Source: Leyella stercorea
GTDB lineage: Bacteria > Bacteroidota > Bacteroidia > Bacteroidales > Bacteroidaceae
Length of the DNA: 64,000 nucleotides
Reading direction: 5' to 3'
Assembly: GCF_021531655.1 (NCBI RefSeq)
Contig: NZ_JADYUF010000009.1
Coordinates: 32,288-96,287, forward strand
Shown here: in pieces, positions 25,926 to 34,332 of the stretch
Layout: each line of letters begins with the position of its first letter
How positions within the stretch are numbered: the stretch's first letter is position 1
The notes under the pieces: generated by a model
Seen by the model: only the letters and a program-made list of their open reading frames with translations
The model's database searches: none
What the model was told of the DNA's origin: nothing
Position numbers and translations under genes: made by a program

Positions 25926-28427
25926 TTAGAAGCTGTACGTGATATTCAGCATGCCGCTTGTTCCGAGTGCGTAAAACTTGCGCGGATTCTTTGCAAAGTT
26001 GTACAGCGAGGCGTTGTTGCCGTCGGTAGAGGGCTGACTTGCGTCGTAGTTGCTCTCGTAGCCGCCGGTGCAGATGGTGCGGTTGTTGGTGAGGTTGGTT
26101 ATGCTGAGGTTGATGTCGAGCAGTCCGCCCATCACACGTGCGGTGCGTCCTATTGAGCAGTTGAGCATAAATCCGCCCTTACCCTTTGCCTGTTCAAGGC
26201 TCTCACCGTCAGCTATCTGCTGCAGACGGTTGTACGTAGAGTAGTCGAGATAGATGCGGTCGTAGTAGTTGCAGTCTACTCCTACGGTCCATCCGCGCTG
26301 ATGATAGTTGACGCCGAGGCTTGCGGCTGTGAGCGGAGTGCCCGATTCGTGCATGTCCTTGCTAAGGAGCACATCGTCGTTGTATGTGCCTTGGCATGCA
26401 AACATGTAGCGCGAGAGGGCATTATTGGTAGTCTTAGCCTCGCTTATGGTGCCCAGGAGCTTAATGTCGAGAGTCTTGCAGATGTCAAACTTCAGTCCTG
26501 CCTCGAGTCCGTAATACTTCTTCTTGAGTCCGGTTATTGAGTTGTACACCAGTTCGTTGGTGTTGTCCATGTAGAAACTCTGCCAGTCGGAAGCGTCCTT
26601 GACGTACGAGTAGTAGCCGTTAAGGTTCGCATGCAGCCACGTGCCGTTGTATATATAGCCCACCTCGGTGCTGAGCACCTGCTGCTTCTTGATGTTGGCA
26701 GCGAGGTCGTTGTTCACCTCGGGCGCTGCAAATACGGTAGAGGCGAGAGGTGCGCGCTGCTCATATCCCATGCCGAATGTGAGCGTATGGCCGCAACCCA
26801 TATCAAGCGACGATCCGAACTTCAGTCCGCCGTCAAGGAAATCCTTTGTACGGCTCTTGCCGAAGGAGTTGTCGGCAGCCATACCGTTGCGCATCTTGCC
26901 GTCGCGCTGCATCGACTGATAGCCCATACGTGCCGAAATGCTGTAGTTGAGCATTCCGAACTGCTCTTCATACGACGCCCATGCCTGTGCCTTATTAATC
27001 AGAATGTTGTAGTCGTAGCCCATTCTGTCGCCCTTATACAATGCGGCGTTGCGGTTATTGAGGTCGTATTGCACCTTGTCGGATGTCGAAGGATAGTGCA
27101 TTGCGGCGTATGTGTTGACGTTGTGGAGCTGCGCTCCGCCCAGCAGACTGTTAATGGTCTGATAGTGCATGCCCTTGTTTGTGGCAAAGTTGAATCCGGC
27201 GCGCAGGCTGCTCTTTGCCGTCAGGCGCTTGTCAAGTGTCGTTGCGAGCGAGATGTTGAGGTTGTCGTTGTGGCGGGATTCAAGCCAATACATTGCATCG
27301 GTGCCTTGTGCTGCCACCTGACTGTTAAACCAGTACATGCGTTCCCAGTCGAGTTGTCGGTTTGACTTGTCGGCTGCCCACTGCGAGCAGGCCTTCTCCC
27401 ATCGTGCTTTAGCGTCGGCTGTGTTGGCAGGGTCGGCTGTGTTCCATACATTATATATAGAGCTTGGCATCTTAATCCACGAGTCGGCGTATGGATTTTC
27501 GCCGTTAAAGTTGAGTCGGGTACATCTGTACCACGCATATTGTCCCTGCAATGATGTGCTCAGACGGGTCTTTTCGTTGATTTTCCAGTCCCATGTGAGC
27601 AATGCTGTAGGCGCAAAGTCGCGCACAACACGCGAACTACGCTTCTTGTCGTTGTAGTATCCCCAATACGGATTGTACTGATGGTCGTCCGAGAGTTGGA
27701 AAGCCTCATCTGTAGATGCGCCATATTGAGCACGCTTAGAGGGGCTGCCCCATGTGGCGAAAGCCAATGAGTGAGTGTCGCCCCACATCTTCTGCACGCT
27801 GAGATAGTACGATAGCGACTTCAGCGGTGTGCCGTCTACATATCCCTGCTTAGCCCATCGGTAGGACAATGTACCTGCAAATGCCCATCCGTTGGCGCTC
27901 AGTCCCGAGGCATACGAGTAGGCTCCGCCCATAGTATAGTTGCGGTTGGCTCCGGTCCATTCTATATGGTGGCCGCGTTTCATGTCGGCAGCACGGAAGT
28001 TGTAGTTGTTCGATCCGCCCAAAGCCGTCATTCCATAGCCGAACGATTCGAAAGGCAGCGACGAGTCGAAGTACAGTCCTTGAAGTCCTATGCCGCCTAT
28101 GGTAGGATAGCGGAATTGTCCAGTCTCAACGTTATTCATCAGTACGCCGTTGATGTACACCTCGTTGTACATAGGATTATATGCACGGAATCGCAGATGG
28201 GTAGGTGCGAAGCGATAGCTCACCTCCGATGCGAACACGTTACGGTTGGAATTGACCATCGTAACGCCTTGTGGCATGTCGGCATTCTGTCCGAGTTGCT
28301 GCTCGGCAAAGGTATAGGCTGCCTCCACATCAAGTTTGCCGTGCTGACCAATCGAGTCGGTATAGGTCTGTGCCCAAGCAGGAGCGCAGCACATAGCCAA
28401 CAGTGCTATATTTAGTTTCTTTTGCAT
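25926..28427 (-). CDS. TonB-dependent outer membrane receptor, short form
   Basis: The 833-residue protein has a signal peptide (MQKKLNIALLAMCCAPAWAQ). A plug-like region follows directly (NVFASEVSYRFAPTHLRFRA, YNEVYINGVLMNN, FRAADMKRG) and then a long beta-barrel with many alternating aromatic strands ending in MLNITYSF, a typical terminal barrel strand. The N-terminal carboxypeptidase-regulatory-like domain common in Bacteroidetes receptors is missing, and no SusD partner is adjacent. The ligand is unknown. I chose the ATG at 28427 because it starts the signal peptide. Confidence 0.8.
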   Translation of the reverse strand: MQKKLNIALLAMCCAPAWAQTYTDSIGQHGKLDVEAAYTFAEQQLGQNADMPQGVTMVNSNRNVFASEVSYRFAPTHLRFRAYNPMYNEVYINGVLMNNVETGQFRYPTIGGIGLQGLYFDSSLPFESFGYGMTALGGSNNYNFRAADMKRGHHIEWTGANRNYTMGGAYSYASGLSANGWAFAGTLSYRWAKQGYVDGTPLKSLSYYLSVQKMWGDTHSLAFATWGSPSKRAQYGASTDEAFQLSDDHQYNPYWGYYNDKKRSSRVVRDFAPTALLTWDWKINEKTRLSTSLQGQYAWYRCTRLNFNGENPYADSWIKMPSSIYNVWNTADPANTADAKARWEKACSQWAADKSNRQLDWERMYWFNSQVAAQGTDAMYWLESRHNDNLNISLATTLDKRLTAKSSLRAGFNFATNKGMHYQTINSLLGGAQLHNVNTYAAMHYPSTSDKVQYDLNNRNAALYKGDRMGYDYNILINKAQAWASYEEQFGMLNYSISARMGYQSMQRDGKMRNGMAADNSFGKSRTKDFLDGGLKFGSSLDMGCGHTLTFGMGYEQRAPLASTVFAAPEVNNDLAANIKKQQVLSTEVGYIYNGTWLHANLNGYYSYVKDASDWQSFYMDNTNELVYNSITGLKKKYYGLEAGLKFDICKTLDIKLLGTISEAKTTNNALSRYMFACQGTYNDDVLLSKDMHESGTPLTAASLGVNYHQRGWTVGVDCNYYDRIYLDYSTYNRLQQIADGESLEQAKGKGGFMLNCSIGRTARVMGGLLDINLSITNLTNNRTICTGGYESNYDASQPSTDGNNASLYNFAKNPRKFYALGTSGMLNITYSF

Positions 28428-28568
28428 GTTTGTTTTATTCAGTTTGTTTTTATTGTCCTTACAAAGTAAGGCATTATATTCCAATTGCGAAAATAATTCG
28501 GTCGATATTTACCTTCCGTTCGACTTATCCCCTTTGTTTTCCGTCATTTAGAACAATTAGCGGAGCTG

Positions 28569-28770
28569 CCCCATTCAAAATTCAAAATCCAAAATCGCAG
28601 GCACAGCAGCCCAATTCAAAATTGAACAATTCAAAATCGCAGGCACAGTCGAGAATAATTCAAAATTGAATAATTCATAATAGCAGGCGTAACCGAGAAC
28701 AATTCAAAATTGAACAATTCAAAATCGCAGGCAAAGCCGAGAACAATTCAAAATTCCTAATTCCTAATTC
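28569..28770. repeat. 44 bp tandem repeat of the AATTCAAAAT / CGCAGGC family
   Basis: AATTCAAAATT units start at 28613, 28657, 28701 and 28745, exactly 44 bp apart, each followed by TCGCAGGC(a/g)NAGNCGAGAA. A partial unit precedes them. The tract ends in 9-10 bp CCTAATT repeats that run into the stop codon of the permease gene at 28771. It is related in sequence to the tract before folE. Confidence 0.88.
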
Positions 28771-29847
28771 CTAATTCTCTTCGTGTTCCTTCGTGACGTA
28801 TCTCTGCCAGTAGGCAATGATGAGTGTGGTCAAGGGGAGGGCGATGATGAGACCGATGAAGCCCAGCAGCGCGCCCCACACAGACAGCGAGAGCAGCAGA
28901 ATGGCAGGGTTCAGCCCCATAGCCTTGCCCATAATCTTTGGCGTTACTATCATGTCGGTGATTATCTGCACCACACAGAAGAGTCCGACAGCCAATCCGA
29001 ACACCACCCAGAAGTTCTGTCCGGTGTCAGCCGCTTTAAGCATGGCAAGGAAAGCGGTAGGAATTATGGCGAAGGTGTGCAGATAAGGCACCAGATCCAT
29101 TACTCCGATGAGTATGCCCAGACCTATTGCCATAGGGAAGTCCATTATGCTGAAGCCTATGCAGAACATCACGCCCATGCAAAGCGCAACCAGACACTGG
29201 CCTCGGATGTAGTTGTTGAGTTCGCGCTCGACGTCGCCCGCCAGTTCATGCCAGAAAGGACGGTTCTTCTTGGGGAATATCTTTATCCAATTGGAGGTGA
29301 GATATTCGTAGTCGAGCAGAATGAAGAACATATATAATAAGGTGATGCACGATGCCACAATGCTCAGCACTATGTTGGCAGTCTGACCTATCACGGCAAA
29401 CACCTTTGGCATGCTGGTGCGTATGGCATCCTTGAAATCGTTGCTCTTGAAGAATCGTTCCACCTGTTCCTGGTTCTCTTCAATCCAGTTTTTCACAAGC
29501 GTCGTAAGGTCATTGGTGTGTGTTGTCTGGTGGAGCCAGTGCATCAGAAACTCGTAAAGCTTCTGAAACTGCCCTATCATGGGCGGAATGATGAAGTAAA
29601 TCATCAGTCCCACCACGCCCAGCACTACAGCCATGGCTATGAGTATAGCCAGTGCGCGCACCTTGACATGCATGCGATATTGTATGAACTTCACCATCGG
29701 ATACATCAGATAGGCGAAAAGCCACGCTATGAAGAACGGCAGCAGCACGCTGCTCAGATAGTTGGTCACGGCAAACACAGCCACTGTGATGAGCGCAATG
29801 GCTGTCCAACGAATGAATTTATCAAAAGTGATTTTCTGTTCCAACAT
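28771..29847 (-). CDS. AI-2E family permease
   Basis: Inner membrane protein of 358 residues with about eight hydrophobic segments and a long soluble loop (residues about 90-150), the layout of the AI-2E/PerM family. Family motifs include FIIPPMIGQ, LNNYIRGQCLVALCMGV and MDLVPYLHTFAIIPTAF. Members export small molecules or act as sodium/proton antiporters; the substrate here is unknown. The start at 29847 follows the promoter at 29874-29905. The gene is divergent from rsmI. Confidence 0.85.
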   Translation of the reverse strand: MLEQKITFDKFIRWTAIALITVAVFAVTNYLSSVLLPFFIAWLFAYLMYPMVKFIQYRMHVKVRALAILIAMAVVLGVVGLMIYFIIPPMIGQFQKLYEFLMHWLHQTTHTNDLTTLVKNWIEENQEQVERFFKSNDFKDAIRTSMPKVFAVIGQTANIVLSIVASCITLLYMFFILLDYEYLTSNWIKIFPKKNRPFWHELAGDVERELNNYIRGQCLVALCMGVMFCIGFSIMDFPMAIGLGILIGVMDLVPYLHTFAIIPTAFLAMLKAADTGQNFWVVFGLAVGLFCVVQIITDMIVTPKIMGKAMGLNPAILLLSLSVWGALLGFIGLIIALPLTTLIIAYWQRYVTKEHEEN

Positions 29848-29873
29848 ATATAATATTACGATTTCAATGGGTA

Positions 29874-29905
29874 CAAAATTACGAATACGTTTTAAAAATT
29901 GCAAA
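29874..29905 (-). promoter_or_regulatory. Bacteroidetes promoter for the AI-2E permease
   Basis: Minus-strand TTTG (29905-29902), 20 nt spacer, TAATTTTG (29881-29874). It faces away from the rsmI promoter; the two -33 elements are only 15 bp apart. Confidence 0.8.
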
Positions 29906-29920
29906 GAAAGGGCTCCTTTT

Positions 29921-29952
29921 TTTGCCGTTCTTGATTAATATAGCTATATTTG
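29921..29952 (+). promoter_or_regulatory. Bacteroidetes promoter for rsmI (leaderless transcript)
   Basis: TTTG (29921-29924), 20 nt spacer, TATATTTG (29945-29952). The expected start point, about 5-8 nt after the element, falls at or within a few bases of the rsmI ATG at 29961. Confidence 0.8.
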
Positions 29953-29960
29953 TCGCCAAT

Positions 29961-30770
29961 ATGGGGATATTGTATATAGTACCCACACCAGTGGGAAACA
30001 TGGAGGACATGACAATGCGTGCCATCCGTATATTGAGAGAGGCCGATCTTGTGCTTGCCGAAGACACTCGCACATCGGGCATTCTGCTCAAGCATTTCGA
30101 CATACAGAACCGTCTGATGTCGCACCATAAGTTTAACGAGCACGGCACAAGCGCCGCCATCGTCGAACGGTTGAAGGCTGGCGAGACGATAGCTCTAATC
30201 AGCGACGCCGGCACTCCAGGCATCAGCGACCCGGGATTCTTTCTCGCACGCGAGGCTGCCAAGGCTGGAATAACGGTGCAATGTCTGCCGGGTGCTACGG
30301 CATTTGTGCCAGCCATTGTCAGTTCCGGACTGCCTTGCGACCGCTTCTGCTTTGAAGGTTTCCTGCCACAGAAGAAGGGACGCCAGACGCTTCTCGACGC
30401 TTTGCGCACCGAGACGCGCACTATGATATTCTACGAGTCGCCCTACCGGCTGGTGAAGACATTGGAGCAGTTTGCCGAAGTATTCGGCGACGAACGCCAG
30501 GCCAGCGTCTGCCGCGAGATATCCAAGTTGCACGAGGAGAGTGTACGCGGTTCGCTCAAGGAGATAATAGCCCACTTCCACCAGACAGAGCCGCGTGGCG
30601 AGATAGTGATAGTGGTGGCTGGATGCGGCGAAGGCGAAATGTCGGCACTCAAGGCATTGAAGGCTCAGGCCAAGGAGAAGAAGCCGCGACTGAGCAACAA
30701 GGAGCGTTACGCCATGCGCGAAGCCGCCCCCGAAGAATTCAAGAAGAAGAAATTCCGAGAAGAAGAATAA
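29961..30770 (+). CDS. rsmI: 16S rRNA (cytidine-1402-2'-O)-methyltransferase
   Basis: Methylates the ribose of C1402 in the decoding centre of 16S rRNA, using SAM. The 269-residue protein shows the tetrapyrrole-methylase fold: ILYIVPTPVGNMEDMTMRA, LAEDTRTSG, ISDAGTPGISDPG and CLPGATAFVPA. The C-terminal lysine-rich tail is usual. The ATG at 29961 gives the conserved start; with the promoter just upstream the mRNA would be nearly leaderless. A coiled-coil lipoprotein gene follows. Confidence 0.94.
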   Translation: MGILYIVPTPVGNMEDMTMRAIRILREADLVLAEDTRTSGILLKHFDIQNRLMSHHKFNEHGTSAAIVERLKAGETIALISDAGTPGISDPGFFLAREAAKAGITVQCLPGATAFVPAIVSSGLPCDRFCFEGFLPQKKGRQTLLDALRTETRTMIFYESPYRLVKTLEQFAEVFGDERQASVCREISKLHEESVRGSLKEIIAHFHQTEPRGEIVIVVAGCGEGEMSALKALKAQAKEKKPRLSNKERYAMREAAPEEFKKKKFREEE

Positions 30771-30811
30771 CAATCGATAACATACTGAATAATAACCAAA
30801 CCCTGACAAAT

Positions 30812-31666
30812 ATGAAAAAGTTTAAGTTTTTATTATTTGCATTGGCAGTAGTTGCCTTCGCATCGTGTGGCAACAGTGACAAAAAACAATCGGTAGAGGG
30901 CACTGTACAGAGCGACTCACTGCAACGCGTGATAACTCAGAAGGACAATGAAATCAACGATATGATGGAAACCTTCAACCAAATACAGGAAGGTTTGCGC
31001 GAGATTGACGAAGCCCAGAACCGTGTGAGCATCGTGAAGAACGGCGAAGGAGCCGACAAGCGCCGTCAGATTGTAGAGAACATACAGTTCATCTCCAATA
31101 CAATGAAGCAGAACCGTGCCCTCATCGAGAAGCTGCGACAGCAGATGCGCGAGTCGAGCGTTAAGGGCGACCAGCTACGCAAGACCATTGAGGACCTCGT
31201 AAAGCAGATTGACGAGAAGGACAACCAGCTCAAGCAGCTGCGTGCCGAACTCGATGCCAAGGACATACACATTGCCGAACTCGACCAGACTGTCAACACT
31301 CTCAACGACAACGTGTCGAGCCTCAAGACAGAATCGTCGCAGAAGAGCGAGACTATCAACGCTCAGGACAAGCAACTCAACACCGCATGGTTTGTATTCG
31401 GAACCAAGAAGGAGCTGAAGGAACAGCACATACTCGAAGGATCAAAGGTGCTTGAGTCGAACTTCAACAAGCACTACTTCACCAAGATCGACATCCGTGT
31501 CGACAAGGAGATAAAGCTCTACTCTAAGTCGGCACGCATTCTCACCATGCACCCGTCAAGTTCGTACACCCTGCAGCAGGATGCCAACAAGCAGTATGTG
31601 CTGCGCATCAACAACCCGCAGATATTCTGGTCGACCAGCAAGTATCTCGTGATACTCGTGAAGTAA
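30812..31666 (+). CDS. Coiled-coil lipoprotein of unknown function
   Basis: The 284-residue protein has a lipobox ending at C19 (VVAFASC). A long coiled coil spans about residues 35-190, rich in heptads of Q, I, L, E and K. A C-terminal globular part begins near NTAWFVFGTKKELKEQ and contains HPSSSYTL and a final IFWSTSKYLVILVK. Similar lipoproteins occur in many Bacteroidales, without known function. It may hold to the outer membrane and span the periplasm; that is inference. Confidence 0.75.
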   Translation: MKKFKFLLFALAVVAFASCGNSDKKQSVEGTVQSDSLQRVITQKDNEINDMMETFNQIQEGLREIDEAQNRVSIVKNGEGADKRRQIVENIQFISNTMKQNRALIEKLRQQMRESSVKGDQLRKTIEDLVKQIDEKDNQLKQLRAELDAKDIHIAELDQTVNTLNDNVSSLKTESSQKSETINAQDKQLNTAWFVFGTKKELKEQHILEGSKVLESNFNKHYFTKIDIRVDKEIKLYSKSARILTMHPSSSYTLQQDANKQYVLRINNPQIFWSTSKYLVILVK

Positions 31667-31705
31667 AAAGACAAACATGCGGGCAGAAAGCCATTGACAA
31701 ACAAT

Positions 31706-31815
31706 ACGGGCAAGCCATAAGCAAACTACGGGCAAGCCATAAGCAAACTACGGGCAAGCCATAAGCAAATTACGGGCAAGCCATAAGCAAACTACGGGCA
31801 AGCCATAAGCAAGCA
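31706..31815. repeat. 22 bp tandem repeat, five copies, next to the transposase element
   Basis: ACGGGCAAGCCATAAGCAAA units start at 31706, 31728, 31750, 31772 and 31794, exactly 22 bp apart. The unit looks like a shortened version of the outer arm of the neighbouring element (ACGGGCTGAAAGCCCAATAA), which begins right after the array. Confidence 0.88.
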
Positions 31816-31816
31816 A

Positions 31817-32462
31817 TACGGGCTGAAAGCCCAATAAGCACATAGCCCAGGGCAACGCCCTGGGTGTATTGCGTATTATATCCCTACGCCCTGAAAGGGC
31901 AAAAGCATAAAAAATATGGCACAATCACTGTGTAAGATATACATACACCTTATATTTCATATAAAGACAACCAGTCCCTTGATTCGAAAAAACGATTTGG
32001 ACCGTGTCCTTTCCTATATTGGCAAATTGGTAAATGCTACTGGAAGTCGAGAAATACGTGCAGGCGGTGTTGGCGACCATATACATATTTTATTTCTTCT
32101 ATCTAAGGAAAAGGGAATCTCACAAATAGTAGAAGAAATAAAACGGAACAGTAGCCGATGGATTAAGACGATAGATTCCTATTATCACAATTTTGCATGG
32201 CAAGGAGGTTATGCGGCATTTTCGGTTAGCCAATCTGTTACGGACAAGACTATACAATATATAAATCAACAACAAGAGCATCATATCAAACAATCTTTTG
32301 CTGATGAATATAAAACTTTCTTGAAGTTATATAATGTTCAATATGACGAAAGATACATTTTCACGGATTGATGCTTTTGCCCTTACAGGGCGTTCGGATA
32401 TTATCTATCCATATACCCAGGGCGTTGCCCTGGGCTATGTGCTTATGGGCTTTCAGCCCGTA
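31817..32462. mobile_element. Palindromic element carrying a REP-associated tyrosine transposase
   Basis: About 51 bp terminal inverted repeats, nearly identical (one indel, one substitution), start TACGGGCTGAAAGCCC and contain AAGCACATAGCCCAGGGC. Inner arms CGCCCTGAAAGGGCAAAAGC (ending 31908) and ATGCTTTTGCCCTTACAGGG (from 32371) flank the coding region directly. Each arm contains its own small hairpins. The single gene sits at the centre of the palindrome, and its stop codon shares a base with the right inner arm. This arrangement fits a RAYT with flanking REP hairpins. Confidence 0.85.
31916..32371 (+). CDS. IS200/IS605-type (REP-associated) tyrosine transposase
   Basis: Single-strand DNA transposase of the HUH Y1 class, 151 residues, full length. 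The metal-binding HUH pair is H55-x-H57 in GDHIHILF, and the catalytic tyrosine is probably Y115 in TIQYINQQQ, with Q119 as the third ligand. WQGGYAAFSVS is the conserved segment between them. Such enzymes cut and join single strands next to hairpins. The gene is intact, and its base composition is more AT-rich than neighbouring housekeeping genes. It lies inside the palindrome described in the element entry. Confidence 0.9.
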   Translation: MAQSLCKIYIHLIFHIKTTSPLIRKNDLDRVLSYIGKLVNATGSREIRAGGVGDHIHILFLLSKEKGISQIVEEIKRNSSRWIKTIDSYYHNFAWQGGYAAFSVSQSVTDKTIQYINQQQEHHIKQSFADEYKTFLKLYNVQYDERYIFTD

Positions 32463-32537
32463 CTATTATTATTTCAAAAATAATTATCTGCAACAAATCA
32501 AAGCGGTTTCAAAAACAATAATTTACAACAAAACAAA

Positions 32538-33740
32538 ATGGATACAGAACAACTATCGCTAACAAAGAAAACCCTTGTCGGCGTGCAGTTCCTCTTCGTG
32601 GCGTTCGGAGCCACGGTGCTGGTGCCGCTGCTCATCGGTATCAATCCCGCTACGGCGCTTTTCACAGCCGGATTGGGCACATTCATCTTCCACTTCGTCA
32701 CTGGTGGCAAGGTGCCCATCTTCCTTGGCTCGTCGTTTGCATTCATTGCCCCTATCATTGCAGCCACACAGCAGTGGGGATTGCCCGGCACTCTCGCCGG
32801 ACTTACAGCCGTATCGCTCGTCTACTTCGTAGTGAGCGCACTCGTAAAGTGGCAGGGCAAGCGCCTGCTCGACCGCATCTTCCCTCCGGTAGTGATCGGT
32901 CCGGTCATCATACTCATAGGACTCTCGCTCTCGGGCAGTGCCGTCAACATGGCAAAGACCAACTGGATACTCGCCTTCACGTCGCTCATCACAGCCATTG
33001 CCATACTGACATTCTGCCGCGGACTGATGAAGCTGGTGCCCATAATCAGCGGTGTCATCGTGGGCTACATACTCGCTATATGCCTTGGCGAGGTTGACTT
33101 CTCGGGTGTGGCATCGGCATCGTGGCTGGCCATACCGGTACAGTTCGACACCATCACCCACTTCGAGTGGGCACCATTCCTATACATGATACCCGTGGCA
33201 ATAGCCCCCGTGCTTGAGCATATAGGCGACGTTTATGTAGTAAGTGCCGTTGCCAAGAAGGACTTCGTAGAAAACCCTGGCATTCATCGCACCATGCTCG
33301 GCGACGGATGTGCCTGCCTTGCATCGGCATTGCTTGGCGGACCACCCGAGACTACTTACTCTGAAGTGACCGGAGCCATGTCCATCACCAAGGTGACATC
33401 GCCTGCCGTAATACGCATTTCGGCTGCCACAGCCATCTGCTTCTCTATCATCGGCAAGCTCAGCGCACTGCTGCAGTCTATCCCACAAGCCGTGCTCGGC
33501 GGCATCATGCTGCTGCTGTTCGGAACGATAGCAAGCGTTGGCGTGCAGAATCTGATGCAACATAAGGTCGACATGAACGACACCCGCAATGTCATCATCA
33601 TTTCTGTTATGCTCACAATGGGCCTGGGCGGTGCCGTACTCTCATCGGGTTCGTTCGCAATATCGGGCATCGGACTCGCTGCCGTAGTAGGCGTAGTGCT
33701 CAATCTGGTGTTGCCCAAGACCAAGAAGGTTGAGGAATAA
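32538..33740 (+). CDS. uraA: Uracil/xanthine permease
   Basis: Inner membrane nucleobase:proton symporter of the NCS2 (NAT) family, 400 residues, about 14 hydrophobic segments. Family marks are FLGSSFAFIAP, the substrate-site glutamate in PVLEHIGDVY and GGPPETTYSE. The latter resembles uracil (UraA) more than xanthine permeases. The stop codon TAA lies inside the first copy of an 8 bp target duplication of the adjacent element, so the insertion left the coding end unchanged. Confidence 0.9.
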   Translation: MDTEQLSLTKKTLVGVQFLFVAFGATVLVPLLIGINPATALFTAGLGTFIFHFVTGGKVPIFLGSSFAFIAPIIAATQQWGLPGTLAGLTAVSLVYFVVSALVKWQGKRLLDRIFPPVVIGPVIILIGLSLSGSAVNMAKTNWILAFTSLITAIAILTFCRGLMKLVPIISGVIVGYILAICLGEVDFSGVASASWLAIPVQFDTITHFEWAPFLYMIPVAIAPVLEHIGDVYVVSAVAKKDFVENPGIHRTMLGDGCACLASALLGGPPETTYSEVTGAMSITKVTSPAVIRISAATAICFSIIGKLSALLQSIPQAVLGGIMLLLFGTIASVGVQNLMQHKVDMNDTRNVIIISVMLTMGLGGAVLSSGSFAISGIGLAAVVGVVLNLVLPKTKKVEE

Positions 33741-33744
33741 AAAC

Positions 33745-33975
33745 GGTTCATCCGGAATTTGGAGTGGTAATATTATAAGTTCAATTTTGTAAGTTAATTG
33801 GTAAAGCAAATAGTAGGAGGCTATGGCGTCCCCGCCATAGCCTGTGCAGTTAGTCAGTACATTCTTGTTATTGATAATATGCACTGCCTGCTTGCTCAGG
33901 CTATGGCGAGGACGCCATAGCCTCCTACAGTTTGTAATTTTAAAATATAGTATCACTCCAAATTCCGGATGAACC
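33745..33975. mobile_element. MITE: 231 bp, 22 bp perfect inverted ends, 8 bp target duplication
   Basis: GGTTCATCCGGAATTTGGAG begins the 22 bp left end (33745-33766), repeated perfectly inverted at 33954-33975. ATAAAAAC occurs directly on both sides (33737-33744 and 33976-33983), an 8 bp target site duplication. Inside are two palindromes GGCTATGGCG-4nt-CGCCATAGCC and a 16 bp inverted repeat (33813-33828 / 33913-33928). No coding frame. The 8 bp duplication and GG-starting ends suggest mobilisation by an ISL3-like transposase, but that is inference. Confidence 0.88.
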
Positions 33976-34034
33976 ATAAAAACGACGTCAACACACCAGT
34001 ATACAGCATACTTACAACAACCGTATTTCAAAGA

Positions 34035-34262
34035 GAGTGTGTCAAAAGTTTAAGCAGCACGCCCCCGAAGGGGCAGAAGCACATAGCCCAGAGCACCCGC
34101 CCTGGGTAAAAGTTCCCAAACAACAAAACGCCCTGCAAGGGCAAAAGCGTTAATAATCAATGCTTTTGCCCTTGCAGGGCGTCTTGCTTTTATCAATCCG
34201 TACACCCAGGGCGAATGCCCTGGGCTATGTGCTTATTGGGCTTTCAGCCCGCTTTGTTTTAC
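34035..34262. mobile_element. Transposase-less palindromic element (REP-like), copy 2, reversed
   Basis: Same structure as the copy at 25,651 in opposite orientation. A type B outer arm comes first (ACGCCCCCGAAGGGGCAGAA, from 34059). The 20 bp central inverted repeat follows (34129-34148 / 34162-34181), its 13 nt spacer almost the reverse complement of copy 1. A type A arm ends at about 34251 (GGGCTTTCAGCCCG). GTGTGTCAAAAG precedes it, as at copy 1; the outer right flank is degraded. Confidence 0.8.
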
Positions 34263-34332
34263 TCTTGCCTAATCCTCCTCTTATAGAAAGCAGCTCATAT
34301 ATAAAAATAAATATGACCACATACTTATTATA

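Noticed and set aside
28569..28770. Possible CRISPR array
   Set aside because: Units are contiguous at 44 bp with no unique spacers and no cas genes in the window; the same holds for the other arrays.
32368..32562. Short frame across the right arm of the transposase element
   Set aside because: It is a translation of the palindromic arm; an almost identical peptide appears at 34,160 from another copy, which shows repeat DNA, not a gene family.
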